The position numbers and the translations under genes are program-made. Shown here piece by piece: positions 10,171 through 20,556 of a stretch of 64,000 bases of DNA. The notes under the pieces were generated by a model. The model searched no databases and had not been told where the DNA came from. It saw nothing but the letters and a program-made list of their open reading frames with translations. Positions within the stretch are counted from its first letter, which is position 1, and the number at the start of each line of letters is the position of its first letter. The stretch is from Armigeres subalbatus. Lineage: Eukaryota; Arthropoda; Insecta; Diptera; Culicidae. The stretch lies in contig NW_026943205.1 of the NCBI RefSeq assembly GCF_024139115.2, positions 434,001-498,000 on the forward strand, read 5' to 3'.

Positions 10171-11190
10171 AAAAATGTTACAGAATAAACTTACTAACTT
10201 GATGGGCTACAGCTCTTCGATAAACCTACGCCGAATGGAGTATCTTTCTCCACTGGAGTCCAATCCTCGCTGTCTCCCTCTTAAAAGGTACAAAAGCCTT
10301 TTCCACGGCACGGCGATCAATCCCGATAATATCGATATCGTCCGCAAATCCCAGGAGCATATGCGATCTTGTTTTAATGGTACCGCTTCTTTGCACACCA
10401 GCTCTCCTAAACGCTCCATCGAGCACTATATTGAACAGTAGATTCGAGAGTGCATCACCCTGCTTTAATCCATCTAAGGTAACAAATGACGTCAATATTT
10501 CATCCGCAACCCTTGCACTTGATTTCGATCCGTCCAACGTTATACGAATCAGCCGTATAAGTTTCGCCGGAAAACCATGTTCAAGCATAACATTTGATCC
10601 GTCGTTGATCGGCCCTCACGAAACCCTGTTTGGTATTCGCCGACGAAGGACTCTTCAAGCGGTCTCAATCTGTTGAACAGAATACGGGACATAATTTTGT
10701 ACGCCGAATTAAGGAGGGTTATTCCTCGGTGATTGGCGCACTCCAGTCTGTGCCCTTTCTTAAAGAGAGGGCAAATGAGGCCGTCCAAACAACCAGCTAG
10801 CAGGCATTTCCTCGTCTTCCCATATTTTCAACATAATATGGTGCTTCATAGCTTCACAAAGCTGCTCACTGCCATGTTTGAGAAGTTCAGCTGGGAGCTG
10901 GTCCTTCCCTGCAGCCTTATTGTTTTTCAGCTCTTTAACAGATTTTTAACCTCATTTAGTGTAGGCGACTCCACAGCTTTTCCATCGTCGCTAATATTTA
11001 TTCTGCTCACCGATCCACCTGCTCACCGCATATATGATGTAACAAAAAGGCTCCTTTGGATTCTACTCATTTTTCCATCACTTTTTAAAACAACAGGTTT
11101 CCGTTACTATGAAGCTTGTATTCAATATTGCGTACAAGAAAAAGTTGGATGTAATAGCGTGTAATTTTCAGAATTTTTATCTGTTTGGTC
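10171..11190 (-). mobile_element. RTE-like LINE fragment inserted in the R1-like copy
   Basis: The minus strand shows an RTE-type reverse transcriptase (the mosquito JAM-like group from memory): LNEV, LKNNKAAGKD in a shifted frame near 10.92 kb, LDGLICPLFKKG, ANHRGITLLNSAYK, GEYQTGFREGRSTTDQM, then after a gap LEHGFPAKLIRLIR, GLKQGDALSNLLFN and the FADDIDIIG box with the catalytic aspartates, ending near RETARIGL. The central motif-A part (FIDFK..YD) and the 3' end are missing, and frameshifts separate the pieces. Its borders interrupt the R1-like ORF2 after LLEEDCACY and before ERREHARL. Confidence 0.8.
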
Positions 11191-12354
11191 CATAGCAGGC
11201 ACAATCTTCCTCCAATAAAATTTTGATGGGAGTCATGCCTACTATGACGCAGACCGATATGGCCCAGTACGCACTTGCCATCCGCATAGCCTGGTCAATG
11301 CTGTGGTGGCTTTTGCTGCCTTATCGCAGGCGTAATCGACGCGACGTGGCTGTTGAAGTTGCTGAACTGCTTTCCAGTTTCTGATTATCATCACTTCGGT
11401 TTAATGGTGGGCTAATGCCAGCTTTTTTCCGCACATCCAGTTTTCCACTATTCCTATGGCCTCCACAGCACGTACTTCCACTTCATCTACTGTTTCTCCG
11501 ATTACCATGAGTACCTCGTCGTCCGCAAACACAACTATCTTCACGCCTCTTGGTAGTTTGAGCTGCAATAACCCGTCGTACATCGCATTGCACAACGTCG
11601 GTCCCAGGAACACCAGCTGTTATTCCTACTCTCTTTAGTCCCACATGTGTTTCGTAAACTAGTTTTTTTTTTTAATCTTTATTTAAGTGATTTCGAAAAC
11701 TAGTGTCCGATTCTCGAAATAGCTATTTAGAATTCTGCAAAGGTATTACTCTGTGTAGAGAGTTAGCTATTTGCTTCCCAACTCGCACTGTTGAACGCAT
11801 TTTCACGTCTAAGGTAACCACAACGCAGTAGCGATTACCTCTCCTCTTTTGCTTCTTGGCCGTTTCAGCTGCTTTTACGACTGTGGATCTGCTCTTCCGG
11901 AATCCAAACTGCCTGCTCTATAATCCGTTATCGCCTTCTGCGTAGATAGCTAATCTGTTGAGGATAACCTTCTCCAGGAGTTTTCCGACCGTGTTTATTA
12001 GATAAATAGGTCTGTACGACGATGGGTTCCCGGGAGGCTTACCCGGCTTCGGCAGCAATACTAGTTTTTGCCGCTCCCAGCAATCGGTCCATCTAGTCCA
12101 GGAGCTTTGTTTGTTTTTAGGCTTTTTGCAGCAGTCATGAGTTTCTGATTCGTTAGCAGGGCTTCATCCGTACTGGTGTTATTCTCGCCATACGGTGTGG
12201 GTGGCCAGGCCGTTGGCTCGTGTTGTGGAAACAGACCTTCGATAATTGTCCTGTCCTAAGCTTTTCTGGGCACCTCTCTGGTCTCTGGCGGTATCGATGG
12301 AACTCTAATTTTGCCATAGCGACCCTGTATGCATCCCCACATGGATCAGCATCT
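11191..12354 (-). pseudogene. R1-like ORF2, reverse transcriptase segment
   Basis: The minus strand reads DADPCGDAYRVAMAKLE (12.35 kb), QKLVLLPKPGKPPG, INTVGKLLEKVILNRLA, FGFRKSRSTV, a motif-A region TLDVK followed by a one-base shortfall, then VFADDEVLMVIGETVDEVEV and KKLALAHH, and finally MTPIKILLEEDCACY before the RTE insertion. Stops and frameshifts are frequent. Relative to the plus-strand R1 element about 35 codons between the LALAHH region and the YAC helix are missing. The catalytic pair is present as FADD. Confidence 0.85.
11650..11704 (-). repeat. 27-bp A-tailed micro-insertion with target-site duplication
   Basis: Inside the R1-like RT, 11,664-11,690 (minus strand: TCACTTAAATAAAGATT then a run of A) is bracketed by ACTAGTTTTCGAAA and ACTAGTTTACGAAA at 11,691-11,704 and 11,650-11,663. 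Removing the insert and one repeat restores the continuous coding block TLVYETHVG of the LINE. The A tail and duplication point to target-primed reverse transcription of a very short template end. Confidence 0.75.
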
Positions 12355-12789
12355 CCCAAGTAACAATTTCCATGCTGGTTGGATTTATTTAATTCTTATA
12401 GTGGTTTTATGACAGCAACCGACATGGCTAGTTTCTCAGTTTTATTGGCACTCTTATTACTATCACTATAACCACTCATAAATCTGCTGGAAAAGCTTCA
12501 AACGTCAAATTCCGATTGATCTTATGAGCAACTCTACGGTCGTGCTGAAGAGCTTAATAAGCCATATTTTCAAAGCTCGATCAAAGCCACAATTTTTAGT
12601 CATAATGTGGTCAAATGAATAACGCCAATAAGAATATTTGCATTGCAAAGAGTTTATAACGGTGTAAAATAAGAGCAACATTTTTCTGCTCGGAATGCAT
12701 GATGGCCATATTGGAAAAGGAGAAGTATTTTCAAGTCGGTGAAATTTATCGCTGAAATCCATAAATAAATGATATTTTCATCGCGTAGG

Positions 12790-13126
12790 GCAAAACGTCC
12801 TATCGTTGTGGTATGCCCTAATGTTGCGGTAGTGTTAAATTAGTCCATTCGAGATATAATACCATTGAAAACCATTGTTGGTACGCTAAAACTCTTCGGA
12901 TTAACCACTAGAACAGCTTTTGTTTGACAAAATTCCGTTCAAAATGATGAAAAATCAGCATTTTTCGTTAAACATTTGAATCCTTTGAGCCTATTATTGC
13001 GGTAGTGCTAAGGTCCTATTGTTGCGGCATCGCTCTCCATAAGAATTACATGCATTACCGCAACAATAGGACTGACCTTCAAAAAACATCGCAACGATAG
13101 GCAACTGCGTCCTATTATTGCGGTAG
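12790..13126. repeat. dispersed CCTATTGTTGCGGTAG words in both orientations
   Basis: About seven copies of a 16-bp word occur within 340 bp: forward near 12,793, 12,815, 12,990, 13,013 and 13,108, reversed near 13,055 and 13,085. Variation is mostly at one position (ATT, GTT, CGT). The clustering and mixed orientation could allow hairpins. No function is known to me. Confidence 0.75.
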
Positions 13127-13860
13127 TTTGTTTTTATTGTGATAAAAACAAAACAACATAAGTTCAGCACAATGGACGTAATTTTTACGAAACTATAGAT
13201 TACGAGCATCCTATTCAACTACTACAATGTGGAAATCGACCAGCAGGTAATTTTTGAAGAATTTTTGTAATCAATTTTGTTTTTACACGGTGCTTAACCC
13301 CTCCATAATAGGTCGTTTTATCCTAGAACACTTTTCTTGCTTAATGATTGGAATTGGGTGAAACATTAACAGATTAGGAGGATATTTACGATGTTGATGT
13401 TTTAGGTATTTTCAATTAAAAGCACTAAACTACATTATTTTGCCGGCGCGTGGTATACAATCTTATTTTATACCTAGCCAGTGCTGCAAAGTGTCACCGT
13501 ACAAGTCACGCAAAGCGTGACAATAACAAAATCCAGGTCATGTGTCAAGTACTCAATTGTGATGCTCAATGTGGATCTCACATGCTTGGTGTAACGATCA
13601 CCATGAAAGTGACATTTTAGCAACTAGCGCTTGGTCACTCACCATGTCTTCACTTCTTCTGCCTGTGATCACCAGCATGAATGATAGGAAAACTTTCCTG
13701 ATGTTGTGGTTGTCATATCCATGTCATCTTGACTATCGTGATGATCACTTGACCTATGCGGTGTTTGGTTCGAAATCAACGCTCGACAGCAATGGAATAA
13801 TCCACTTAGCGGAATTAATGGATTTTTACTGTGATAAAAATGCATGAAGCCAAAATAGAA

Positions 13861-14047
13861 TTTTTGGGAACATTTAAGTGTTCTTATTGTTTATATTGAC
13901 TTTTTGTGCAATATTTTAAGAGGTGCTATTAAAAGAAAAGTACATACATAGTACATTTTTGGGAACATTTAAGTGTTCTTATTGTTTATATTGACTTTTT
14001 GTGCAATATTTTAAGAGGTGCTATTAAAAGAAAAGTACATACATAGT
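13861..14047. repeat. perfect tandem duplication, 95-bp period
   Basis: The 92 bp at 13,861-13,952 is repeated exactly at 13,956-14,047, beginning TTTTTGGGAACATTTAAGTG and ending ACATACATAGT. No mismatch was seen, so the duplication is recent or an assembly effect. It abuts the left arm of the foldback element. Confidence 0.9.
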
Positions 14048-14912
14048 TTTTCCAAATTTGATCCAGACTATCTTTTGAAAAGGCCAAATTTTTTATTGAT
14101 TTTTCAAATGGATACAATTAAAAACGACGCATCCTACGAAAAATGTTGTATGGGTGACTATCGCAAAATCAGTCAAAGTTTCTAATAAAGATATCGGAAA
14201 CAATTCAAATTGAGCCCTACACTGAAAAAATCAGTTTCAACAGTTTCAAAAATTAAAACTCGATTTGCGAAAAAACGCTTTTTGATTTGTATGAAATTGT
14301 GTCTCAAGATAGGTGATTATGTTCCCTACCAACCGTCCATACATCGCAAGCTTGACACTTTTAAGGGAAAAAGTTTTTCTAACAAAAATTTTTCTTGTCG
14401 GAATTGATTTTTTCTCAGTGTCAAGGAGTGCCAGTGGATTCAACATATACATACATATATTAAAATGTTCCTGTACAGTCAAGCAAAGTACAATATTTAG
14501 GTCGTAACTAATCGCAACGGATAAAAATACACTGAAAATAATTTCGACAAAAAAAAGTTCTTGTTAGAAAAACTTTCTTTCCTTAAAAGTGCCCAGCTTG
14601 CGATGTATGGACGGTTAATAGGGAACATAATCACCTATCTTGAGACACAATTTCATACAAATCAAAAAAAGCGTTTTTTCGCAAATCGAGTTTTAATTTT
14701 TGAAACTGTTGAAACTGATTTTTTTTCAGTGTAGGGCTCAATTTGAATTGTTTCCGATATCTTTATTAGAAACTTTGACTGATTTTGCGATAGTCACCCA
14801 TATAACATTTTTTTGTAGGATGCGTCGTTTTTTGATTGTATCCATTTGAAAAAATCAATAAAAAAAATTTGGCCTTTTTCAAAAGATAGTCTGGATCAAA
14901 TTGGTAAAAACT
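14045..14912. mobile_element. foldback element with arms of about 380 bp
   Basis: Left arm 14,045-14,421 and right arm 14,529-14,912 are inverted copies of each other, separated by a 107-bp spacer. The ends read AGTTTTT..AATTTGATCC on both sides. The arms differ by scattered substitutions and small indels and each contains an internal ACACTGAAAA word, so it may be a palindrome built from a smaller element. No coding capacity. ORFs annotated by length here are mirror shadows of the arms. Target duplication is not clear. Confidence 0.9.
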
Positions 14913-14920
14913 TAGTTAGA

Positions 14921-15042
14921 GCCATTCACAAATACGGCCCATACAAATTTCAGAACCCTCCCATACAAAATACGTTACGAGAGGGTGGGTGGGGGCTTTC
15001 AGCCCCCAGGTCCATTTTAGCGTTATGTAATTTGTGAATGAA
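14921..15042. mobile_element. MITE with ATTCACAAAT terminal inverted repeats
   Basis: It begins GCCATTCACAAATACG and ends CGTTATGTAATTTGTGAATG, i.e. an 11-bp perfect terminal inverted repeat (CATTCACAAAT). The interior carries a GGGTGGGTGGGGG block. I recall elements of this type as common in mosquito genomes. No open frame of note. Confidence 0.7.
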
Positions 15043-15378
15043 CCCTTAATTTAACTATTGATTTATCCAATTTATCAATTAAAAACGACGTTAGTCCAAT
15101 CAAACGACAACAAAATCAATCAATAACGGTGCTCACCTGCACTTTTGACAGCTGACCGACCTGATGCTCTTTATGGCTCTCAGCTTGTGGTTGTCAATCT
15201 GGGTGTCACGCTTACCGAAGGTACTCACGTGTCAGCTTCTACATGTCACGATGCGCTTGCAGTGATTGTCAGTAAAGAACATCGTTTAAAAGCGTGGTGG
15301 TTTTTGTTTTCATATCTGATCATCTGGTGATGGTCACGACATTTTGCAAGACTGTGAAATGTTACTTGGGCTGCGTTA

Positions 15379-15392
15379 CAGCAGACCTCTTG
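15379..15392. repeat. left target-site duplication of the plus-strand R1-like element
   Basis: CAGCAGACCTCTTG, repeated exactly at 20,979-20,992 immediately after the poly(A). The target is the linker region of the older minus-strand R1-like ORF2. Confidence 0.9.
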
Positions 15393-16042
15393 TAACGGGG
15401 GGCAGCAGGGACAGTAGGGACAGCATGGACCATGTCCAAGGGCTTGACGACCCCTCCCCAGCTGTCTGCGAGTCAGGGAGAACTGCCTAGGGCGTGGTGG
15501 GATTTAGCAGTGGGCTCTGCTAAAATCCCTCCCAAAAAACCACAAGTGCCCGTAAGCAGACTCTATCAAAGCGACTGTGTGCCGCTTCAAAAGCACAAGC
15601 CAGGGAGTGCCATTGGCACATCAGGATTGATCCCAGTAAGATCCTGATTATGGTATACTGGTTGCATGTTATTGGTCTTGTTTTTGGATATTGAGATATT
15701 GTGAACGCAAGGGCTGGTAGTCTGGTTATTCTATTCTCTTAGTAAGGCCGGGTGACACCGACCTGAAACGGCGAATGGGCTAATGGCCAGGCTGTCTTCC
15801 GTCCCCTAAAACCGTGGCAGGCCTTGTGGCACGCGGTACAATCCTGTGGCTCAGCTGGTAGCTGAGTGGGAGTAGACTCAGATGCTCCTTCCTGACTAGC
15901 GCTGATCTGGCTCTGAACACGAAAGTGTCAACCCTCGCATGGCCTCCCTGCATGCCGCAAGGTATGTATAGATAACCATGGGATCGCGAAGGCGACTACA
16001 CCAACAGGATTCGACAGCAGCCGCAAGGGGGACCCAACAAAC
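15393..16042 (+). promoter_or_regulatory. 5' UTR and presumed internal promoter of the R1-like element
   Basis: 650 bp between the target-site duplication and the ORF1 ATG, GC-richer than the surroundings and without long ORFs. LINEs transcribe from an internal promoter in the 5' UTR (family knowledge). A region near 15,845-15,905 (TGGCTCAGCTGGTAGCTGAGTG) superficially resembles a tRNA A box, but no B box follows at the usual distance. Confidence 0.5.
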
Positions 16043-17614
16043 ATGAGTTTCCCACTAAAAATTTCAAAAACGACGAAGGAAGGAGGTGAGGCGAATGGCG
16101 ACAAGGAGAACCCTTTCGCCAGGCGCAGTGGCCTTGATCGGTCACCCCAAAGATCGCCGGGGGGAGGCGATGGCGGAGCACGTGGTGGGTCGGAAGAGGT
16201 GCCGGTGGATGTTAAGATGGACGGCCCCACTCTGACCAAAGTCATTAACTCGGTGATGACTAACCACGGTGAGGATGGAGTCCAGACGATGGAGGTGATT
16301 ACGGACGTTTCGGACGTAATCATGTCCTTCCTGGACAACCGAGTGAATTATAGTAAGGACTTAAAACAGGCCGTACTAACCCTCTGCGCTCTAGTCGTGG
16401 AGGCGAAGTCGGAGTGGAAGTCCTTGCTGGAAGCCAGTAAGGAGGCGGAGCACAAGATCCGTCTTCTTACTGAAGAAAAGGAATTGGCGGTTAGCCAAGC
16501 CAAGAAGGCCTCGAAGGAGGCCGAATCGAAGATTCGGCTCCTTGCAGAAGGGAAGCAGCTGGCGGAGAGCCAGACAGCAGAACTTAAACGGCGTATGGCT
16601 AACAGCGGAGCAACTCCTAAGCTTAGTAGGGTCACGCAGGAGGCGGACCTGAAAGTAGCTAATAAAGCTTCGGCACGGACCGCAGAAAAGGTCCGAGTGG
16701 AGACCGAGAGGAAAATGGTACCTCCACCTAGGAAGATACCAGAGGACCGCCGGGAGGAAGATCTACCATGGACCAAGGTAGTGAATCCTAAAAAGGAGAA
16801 AAGAAGCCGCCAGCAGGTCGCAAGGAGTGCGACCAAGGGAAAGGATCCAGCCACCGCCAAGAAGGGTAGAGACCGTGAGGAAAAGGGTGCGCCTTCTAGT
16901 GGGAGTGGCAAGCGGAAGGATAGAGGTGAAGCGATCATTGTCAAGGCTGACGATAAAAGCTACGCCGAAGTCCTAAAGACTATGAGAGGCACTGAGAAGC
17001 TCTATAGTCTAGGAGGGGATGTCAACTGCATCCGAAGAACGCGCAAAGGCGAGATGATTCTCGTCTTGAAGCGGGATGCTACTCGGAAGAGTTCCGAGTA
17101 TAAAAAGTTGACGGAAGAGGTCCTGGGTGACAGGGTCCAGGTTAGAGCCCTGTGCCCAGTCCTGAACATCCAGTGCAAGGGCATGGATGAAATAACCGAA
17201 GCCGGAGACCTGGTAGACGCACTGAAGGATCAGTGTAATGTCGAGATCCAGGAATCCGCGATTCGGTTACGCAAAGGCTTTGCGGGAATGCAGGTTGCCT
17301 CATTCCAAGTACCTATGGCTGAGGCCAAGAAGGTGCTGGATAAGGTAAAACTGAAGGTGGGTTGGTCGGTGTGCTCGCTGAGCACAAGCCAACCCAATCA
17401 GGCCTGCTACAGGTGCCTTGGCCACGGTCATAAGTCCTATGACTGTAAGGGACCTGACCGTAGTAAGCTGTGCCGTAGGTGCGGAGCCGAAAACCACCAG
17501 GCTCGCACCTGCCAGGCTGCACCGAGATGCCTGATCTGTCCTACGGGGCCGACAACAGGCATCTCACCGGTGCAGGCCTGTCCGGCCTCTAGAAGGGTCC
17601 AGACATGCAAGTAA
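16043..17614 (+). CDS. R1-like ORF1 protein (Gag-like), 523 aa
   Basis: Nucleic-acid-binding ORF1 protein that would coat the LINE RNA. The N-terminal 60 residues are charged and disordered. Residues about 105-185 are predicted coiled coil, with a 25-residue repeat (SKEAEHKIRLL at 132 and SKEAESKIRLL at 157). A long basic Lys/Arg-rich stretch follows (about 185-300). The conserved domain (YAEVLKTM, YKKLTEEVLG, IRLRKGFAGMQVA, VGWSVC) precedes the zinc knuckles: CYRCLGHGHKSYDC (about 455) and CRRCGAENHQARTC (about 477). The third, CLIC..., has lost its histidine; a compensating pair of one-base indels around 17,545-17,575 shifted that segment. The stop overlaps the ORF2 ATG. Confidence 0.92.
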   Translation: MSFPLKISKTTKEGGEANGDKENPFARRSGLDRSPQRSPGGGDGGARGGSEEVPVDVKMDGPTLTKVINSVMTNHGEDGVQTMEVITDVSDVIMSFLDNRVNYSKDLKQAVLTLCALVVEAKSEWKSLLEASKEAEHKIRLLTEEKELAVSQAKKASKEAESKIRLLAEGKQLAESQTAELKRRMANSGATPKLSRVTQEADLKVANKASARTAEKVRVETERKMVPPPRKIPEDRREEDLPWTKVVNPKKEKRSRQQVARSATKGKDPATAKKGRDREEKGAPSSGSGKRKDRGEAIIVKADDKSYAEVLKTMRGTEKLYSLGGDVNCIRRTRKGEMILVLKRDATRKSSEYKKLTEEVLGDRVQVRALCPVLNIQCKGMDEITEAGDLVDALKDQCNVEIQESAIRLRKGFAGMQVASFQVPMAEAKKVLDKVKLKVGWSVCSLSTSQPNQACYRCLGHGHKSYDCKGPDRSKLCRRCGAENHQARTCQAAPRCLICPTGPTTGISPVQACPASRRVQTCK

Positions 17615-20556
17615 CACAGCTAAACTTGAACCACTGCGAGGCGGCCCAGCTGCTGCTACAACAGTCGGTTATCGAGTGTAAAGCTGATGTTGCCTTGCTG
17701 TCCGACCCATACCGCATCCCTGCTGGAAACGGCAGCTGGATTGCGGACAAGTCCGGTATGGTGGGAATCTGGACTTGTGGGCGCTACCCCATCCAGAAGA
17801 TAATATCTTCGCCTAACGATGAGGGTTTCGTCATAGCAAAGGTAAACGGTGTTTACTTTTGTAGTTGCTACTGTCCTCCTAGATGGAGTATAGAGCAGTA
17901 CACTAGGGTAGTTGATACTCTTGCGGCGAAGCTAACTGGCCTTAAACCAGTAGTTGTAGCAGGTGACTTCAATGCGTGGGCAGTGGACTGGGGTTCCCGG
18001 TTTACTAACGCTAGAGGTCATATCCTGTTAGAGTCACTAGCGGTATTGAACGTAGTTCTGCTGAACGAAGGTCAAGTGCCAACGTTCAGAGGACCGAACG
18101 GTGATTCATGTATCGATGTCACCTTCTGCAGCGCAGGATGGACTGAAGAACCGAGATGGATGGTCCACGAGGGTCATACTTCTAGCGACCATCAGGAAGT
18201 ACGTTTTATGGTCGAGTATACCCGGAGAACTACGACGAGAAGAGGTGGTGCAACGGATCCCGGATGGCGCACGTCACAGTTCAATCAAGAGCTGTTGGTG
18301 GAGGCACTGCGCTGGGAGAGTAGGACTACAGGACTAAGCGGTAACGACCTGACGGAAGTACTTACACGTGCTTGCGACGTGGCGATGCCAAGGAAGACCC
18401 AGCCCCAGGAAATCGACAACCAGTGTACTGGTGGTCTGACACGATTGCAGATCTTCGTAGAACCTGTCTTAAAGCTAAAGAAGGTTGCGACGTGCTAGAA
18501 CAGACGCTGAACGACTCGATAGACGAGGGTATTCCGGACAGCGAGCAGAGCCCTGAACTACGAGATTAAATGTAGCAAGCGAGCCTGCTTCGAACAGCTG
18601 TGCAGGATGGCGAATGACACCCCGTGGGGCGATGCATACAGGATAGTGATGTCTAGGACCAACAGCACACCTCCTGAAAGATCCCCAGAGCTGTTAGCCA
18701 GTATAGTAGAGGGACTGTTTCCGACACATGAACCATCGGACTGGCCCGCTACACCGTACGAGTCAGTCGACGTGGTACCGCTAGTGACTAACGAAGAGCT
18801 TATCGTAGCCGCAAGAAAACTTAAGCTCAATAAGGCGCCAGGCCCGGATGGTATTCCAAACCTGGCCCTTAAACACGCCATTCTTGCCAATCCAGATATG
18901 TTCAGGAGCTGCCTCCAGAGATGCATGGACGAAGGAAACTTCCCAGATCGATGGAAACGGCAGAAATTGGTGCTATTACCGAAGCCTGGCAAACAGCCGG
19001 GGATCCTTCGGCATACAGACCAATTCTGCCTACTCGACACAGCTGGAAAGCTGCTAGAGAGGGTCATTCTGAATAGATTGTCGGCCTATACAGAGTGTGC
19101 TGGTGGCTTATCTAGCAACCAGTATGGCTTCCGTAAGGGCCGTTCTACCATCGAAGCAATTCGAGCGGTAACGGATACGGCCAAGATAGCGAGAGGTCTA
19201 AACAGAAGAGGTATTAGGTACTGCGCGTTGATTACACTCGATGTAAAAACGCGTTCAACAATGCTAGCTGGGCAGCAATTGCTGACTCCCTGCACCGATT
19301 GAGAGTTCCGGATTACCTGTGCAGGATACTGAAAAGCTATTTTCAGAATAGGGTGCTGTTATACAACACTGATGCCGGTCAAAAGTCGATCGTAGTGTCC
19401 GCGGGTGTTCCACAGGGATCGATCCTCGGACCGGTTCTGTGGAATATTATGTACGATGGAGTATTACGCCTAAGTCTTCCGGCCGGAGTGAAGATAGAAG
19501 GCTTCGCGGATGACGTAATGCTAGAAGTAGCAGGTGACACTCTCGTCGAAGTCGAACTGAAGGCTTCATACGCGATTGGCAGAGTGGAGGAATGGCTCAA
19601 CTCGAGGCGGTTGTCCCTTGCACATCACAAGACAGAAGTTGTGGTAGTGCATAACCGTCATGGGCTGCAACAGGCGAGGATAAGAGTAGGGACCTGCACA
19701 GTTAACTCCGTGAGGTCTCTCAAGCATCTGGGCGTGATGATCGATGATAAGCTCAATTTTACGAGCCACGTCGATTATGCATGTCAGCGGGCTTCATTGG
19801 CGATAAAATCTTTATCACGAATGATGTCCAACAGATCGGCGGTGCATAGTCAAGTGCGTAGGCTGATAGCTGGCGTAGCATTGTCTATCATCCGTTATGG
19901 CGTGCCGGCATGGGCCGTAGCACTAAAAGCCGAGTACAATGTAAAGAAATTGATCAGAGTACACCGGCTGATGTGCTTACGTGTCGCGAGCGCATATCGC
20001 ACCATATCATATGAGGCGGTGTGCGTTATAGCTGGAATGATGCCGATAGACACACTCCTAGAGGAGGATGTGGAGTGCTACAACGAAAGGGACTCGGTGC
20101 AAGTGCGACGTGTCAAGAGAGCAGCTTCGTTGCTCAAATGGCAAAGAGCATGGGACACCGCAGTCAAAGGTCGTTGGACCCACAGACTGATTCCAGATGT
20201 GTCCAACTGGGTTGATAGGAAGCATGGTCAAGTCAACTTCCACCTAACACAGGTGTTGTCTGAACATGGCTGCTTTAAGAAATTCCTACACAGGTTTGGC
20301 TTCGCAGATTCTGCGGAGTGTCCTGAATGTAGGTGAGGTAGAATCGGCAGAGCATGTGATGTTCGCATGCCCGCGATTCGAGGTAGAACGCAATACCATG
20401 CTGCTTATTAGTGGTATGGATACAACCCCGGACAACCTCGTCGAGAGGATGTGCCGGGAAGAAGCTATATGGAATGCGGTGAACACAGCATCTCAACAGA
20501 TCATGTCGAAACTGCAGCGGTGGTGGCGTCTTGAACAAAACCAACGAGTGCAGTAA
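17605..20556 (+). pseudogene. R1-like ORF2: APE endonuclease, RT and C-terminal zinc motif, frameshifted
   Basis: ORF2 starts at an ATG lying inside the last codons of ORF1 (ACATGCAAGTAA). The APE-type endonuclease covers about 17.6-18.25 kb: LLSDPYRIP, VVAGDFNAWAVDWGS, IDVTFCSA and the SDHQ motif with the catalytic histidine. The RT follows: WGDAYRIVM, NKAPGPDGIPN, VLLPKPGK, NQYGFRKGRSTIEAI, TLDVK, VPQGSILGPVLWN and GFADDVMLEVAG with the catalytic pair. The C-terminus has CPEC and EHVMFACPRF. The frame is lost near 18.41, 18.53, 19.25 (one A short in an A-run of motif A) and 20.33 kb, and a compensated pair lies at 18.99-19.03 kb. Confidence 0.92.

Larger units (their letters stand above)
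12355..15370. mobile_element. 3.0-kb TIR element with CCCAAGTAACA ends
   Basis: The left end reads CCCAAGTAACAATTTCCA and the right end, reversed, CCCAAGTAACATTTCACA. It interrupts the R1-like ORF2 so precisely that excision together with one CT dinucleotide (12,353-12,354 / 15,371-15,372) restores an open frame through the conserved GDAYR block. No transposase or other coding region was found inside, so it is non-autonomous. Its interior holds a cluster of TTGCGGTAG words, a 92-bp tandem duplication, a 0.87-kb foldback and a 0.12-kb MITE. The inner part may be a second, hAT-like element (ends CAGTGCTGCAAA near 13,479 and a related reversed end near 15,354), but that reading is weak. Confidence 0.7.

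Noticed and set aside
13861..14047. CRISPR-like array
   Set aside because: Only two copies without spacers; a simple tandem duplication in eukaryotic DNA.
13479..15357. hAT element with CAGTGCTGCAAA ends inside the TIR element
   Set aside because: The right end matches only weakly and no 8-bp duplication was found, so it is mentioned but not listed as a feature.
16348..16944. 198-codon minus-strand ORF
   Set aside because: Shadow of the R1-like ORF1 on the opposite strand.
18558..19067. 169-codon minus-strand ORF
   Set aside because: Shadow of the R1-like RT.
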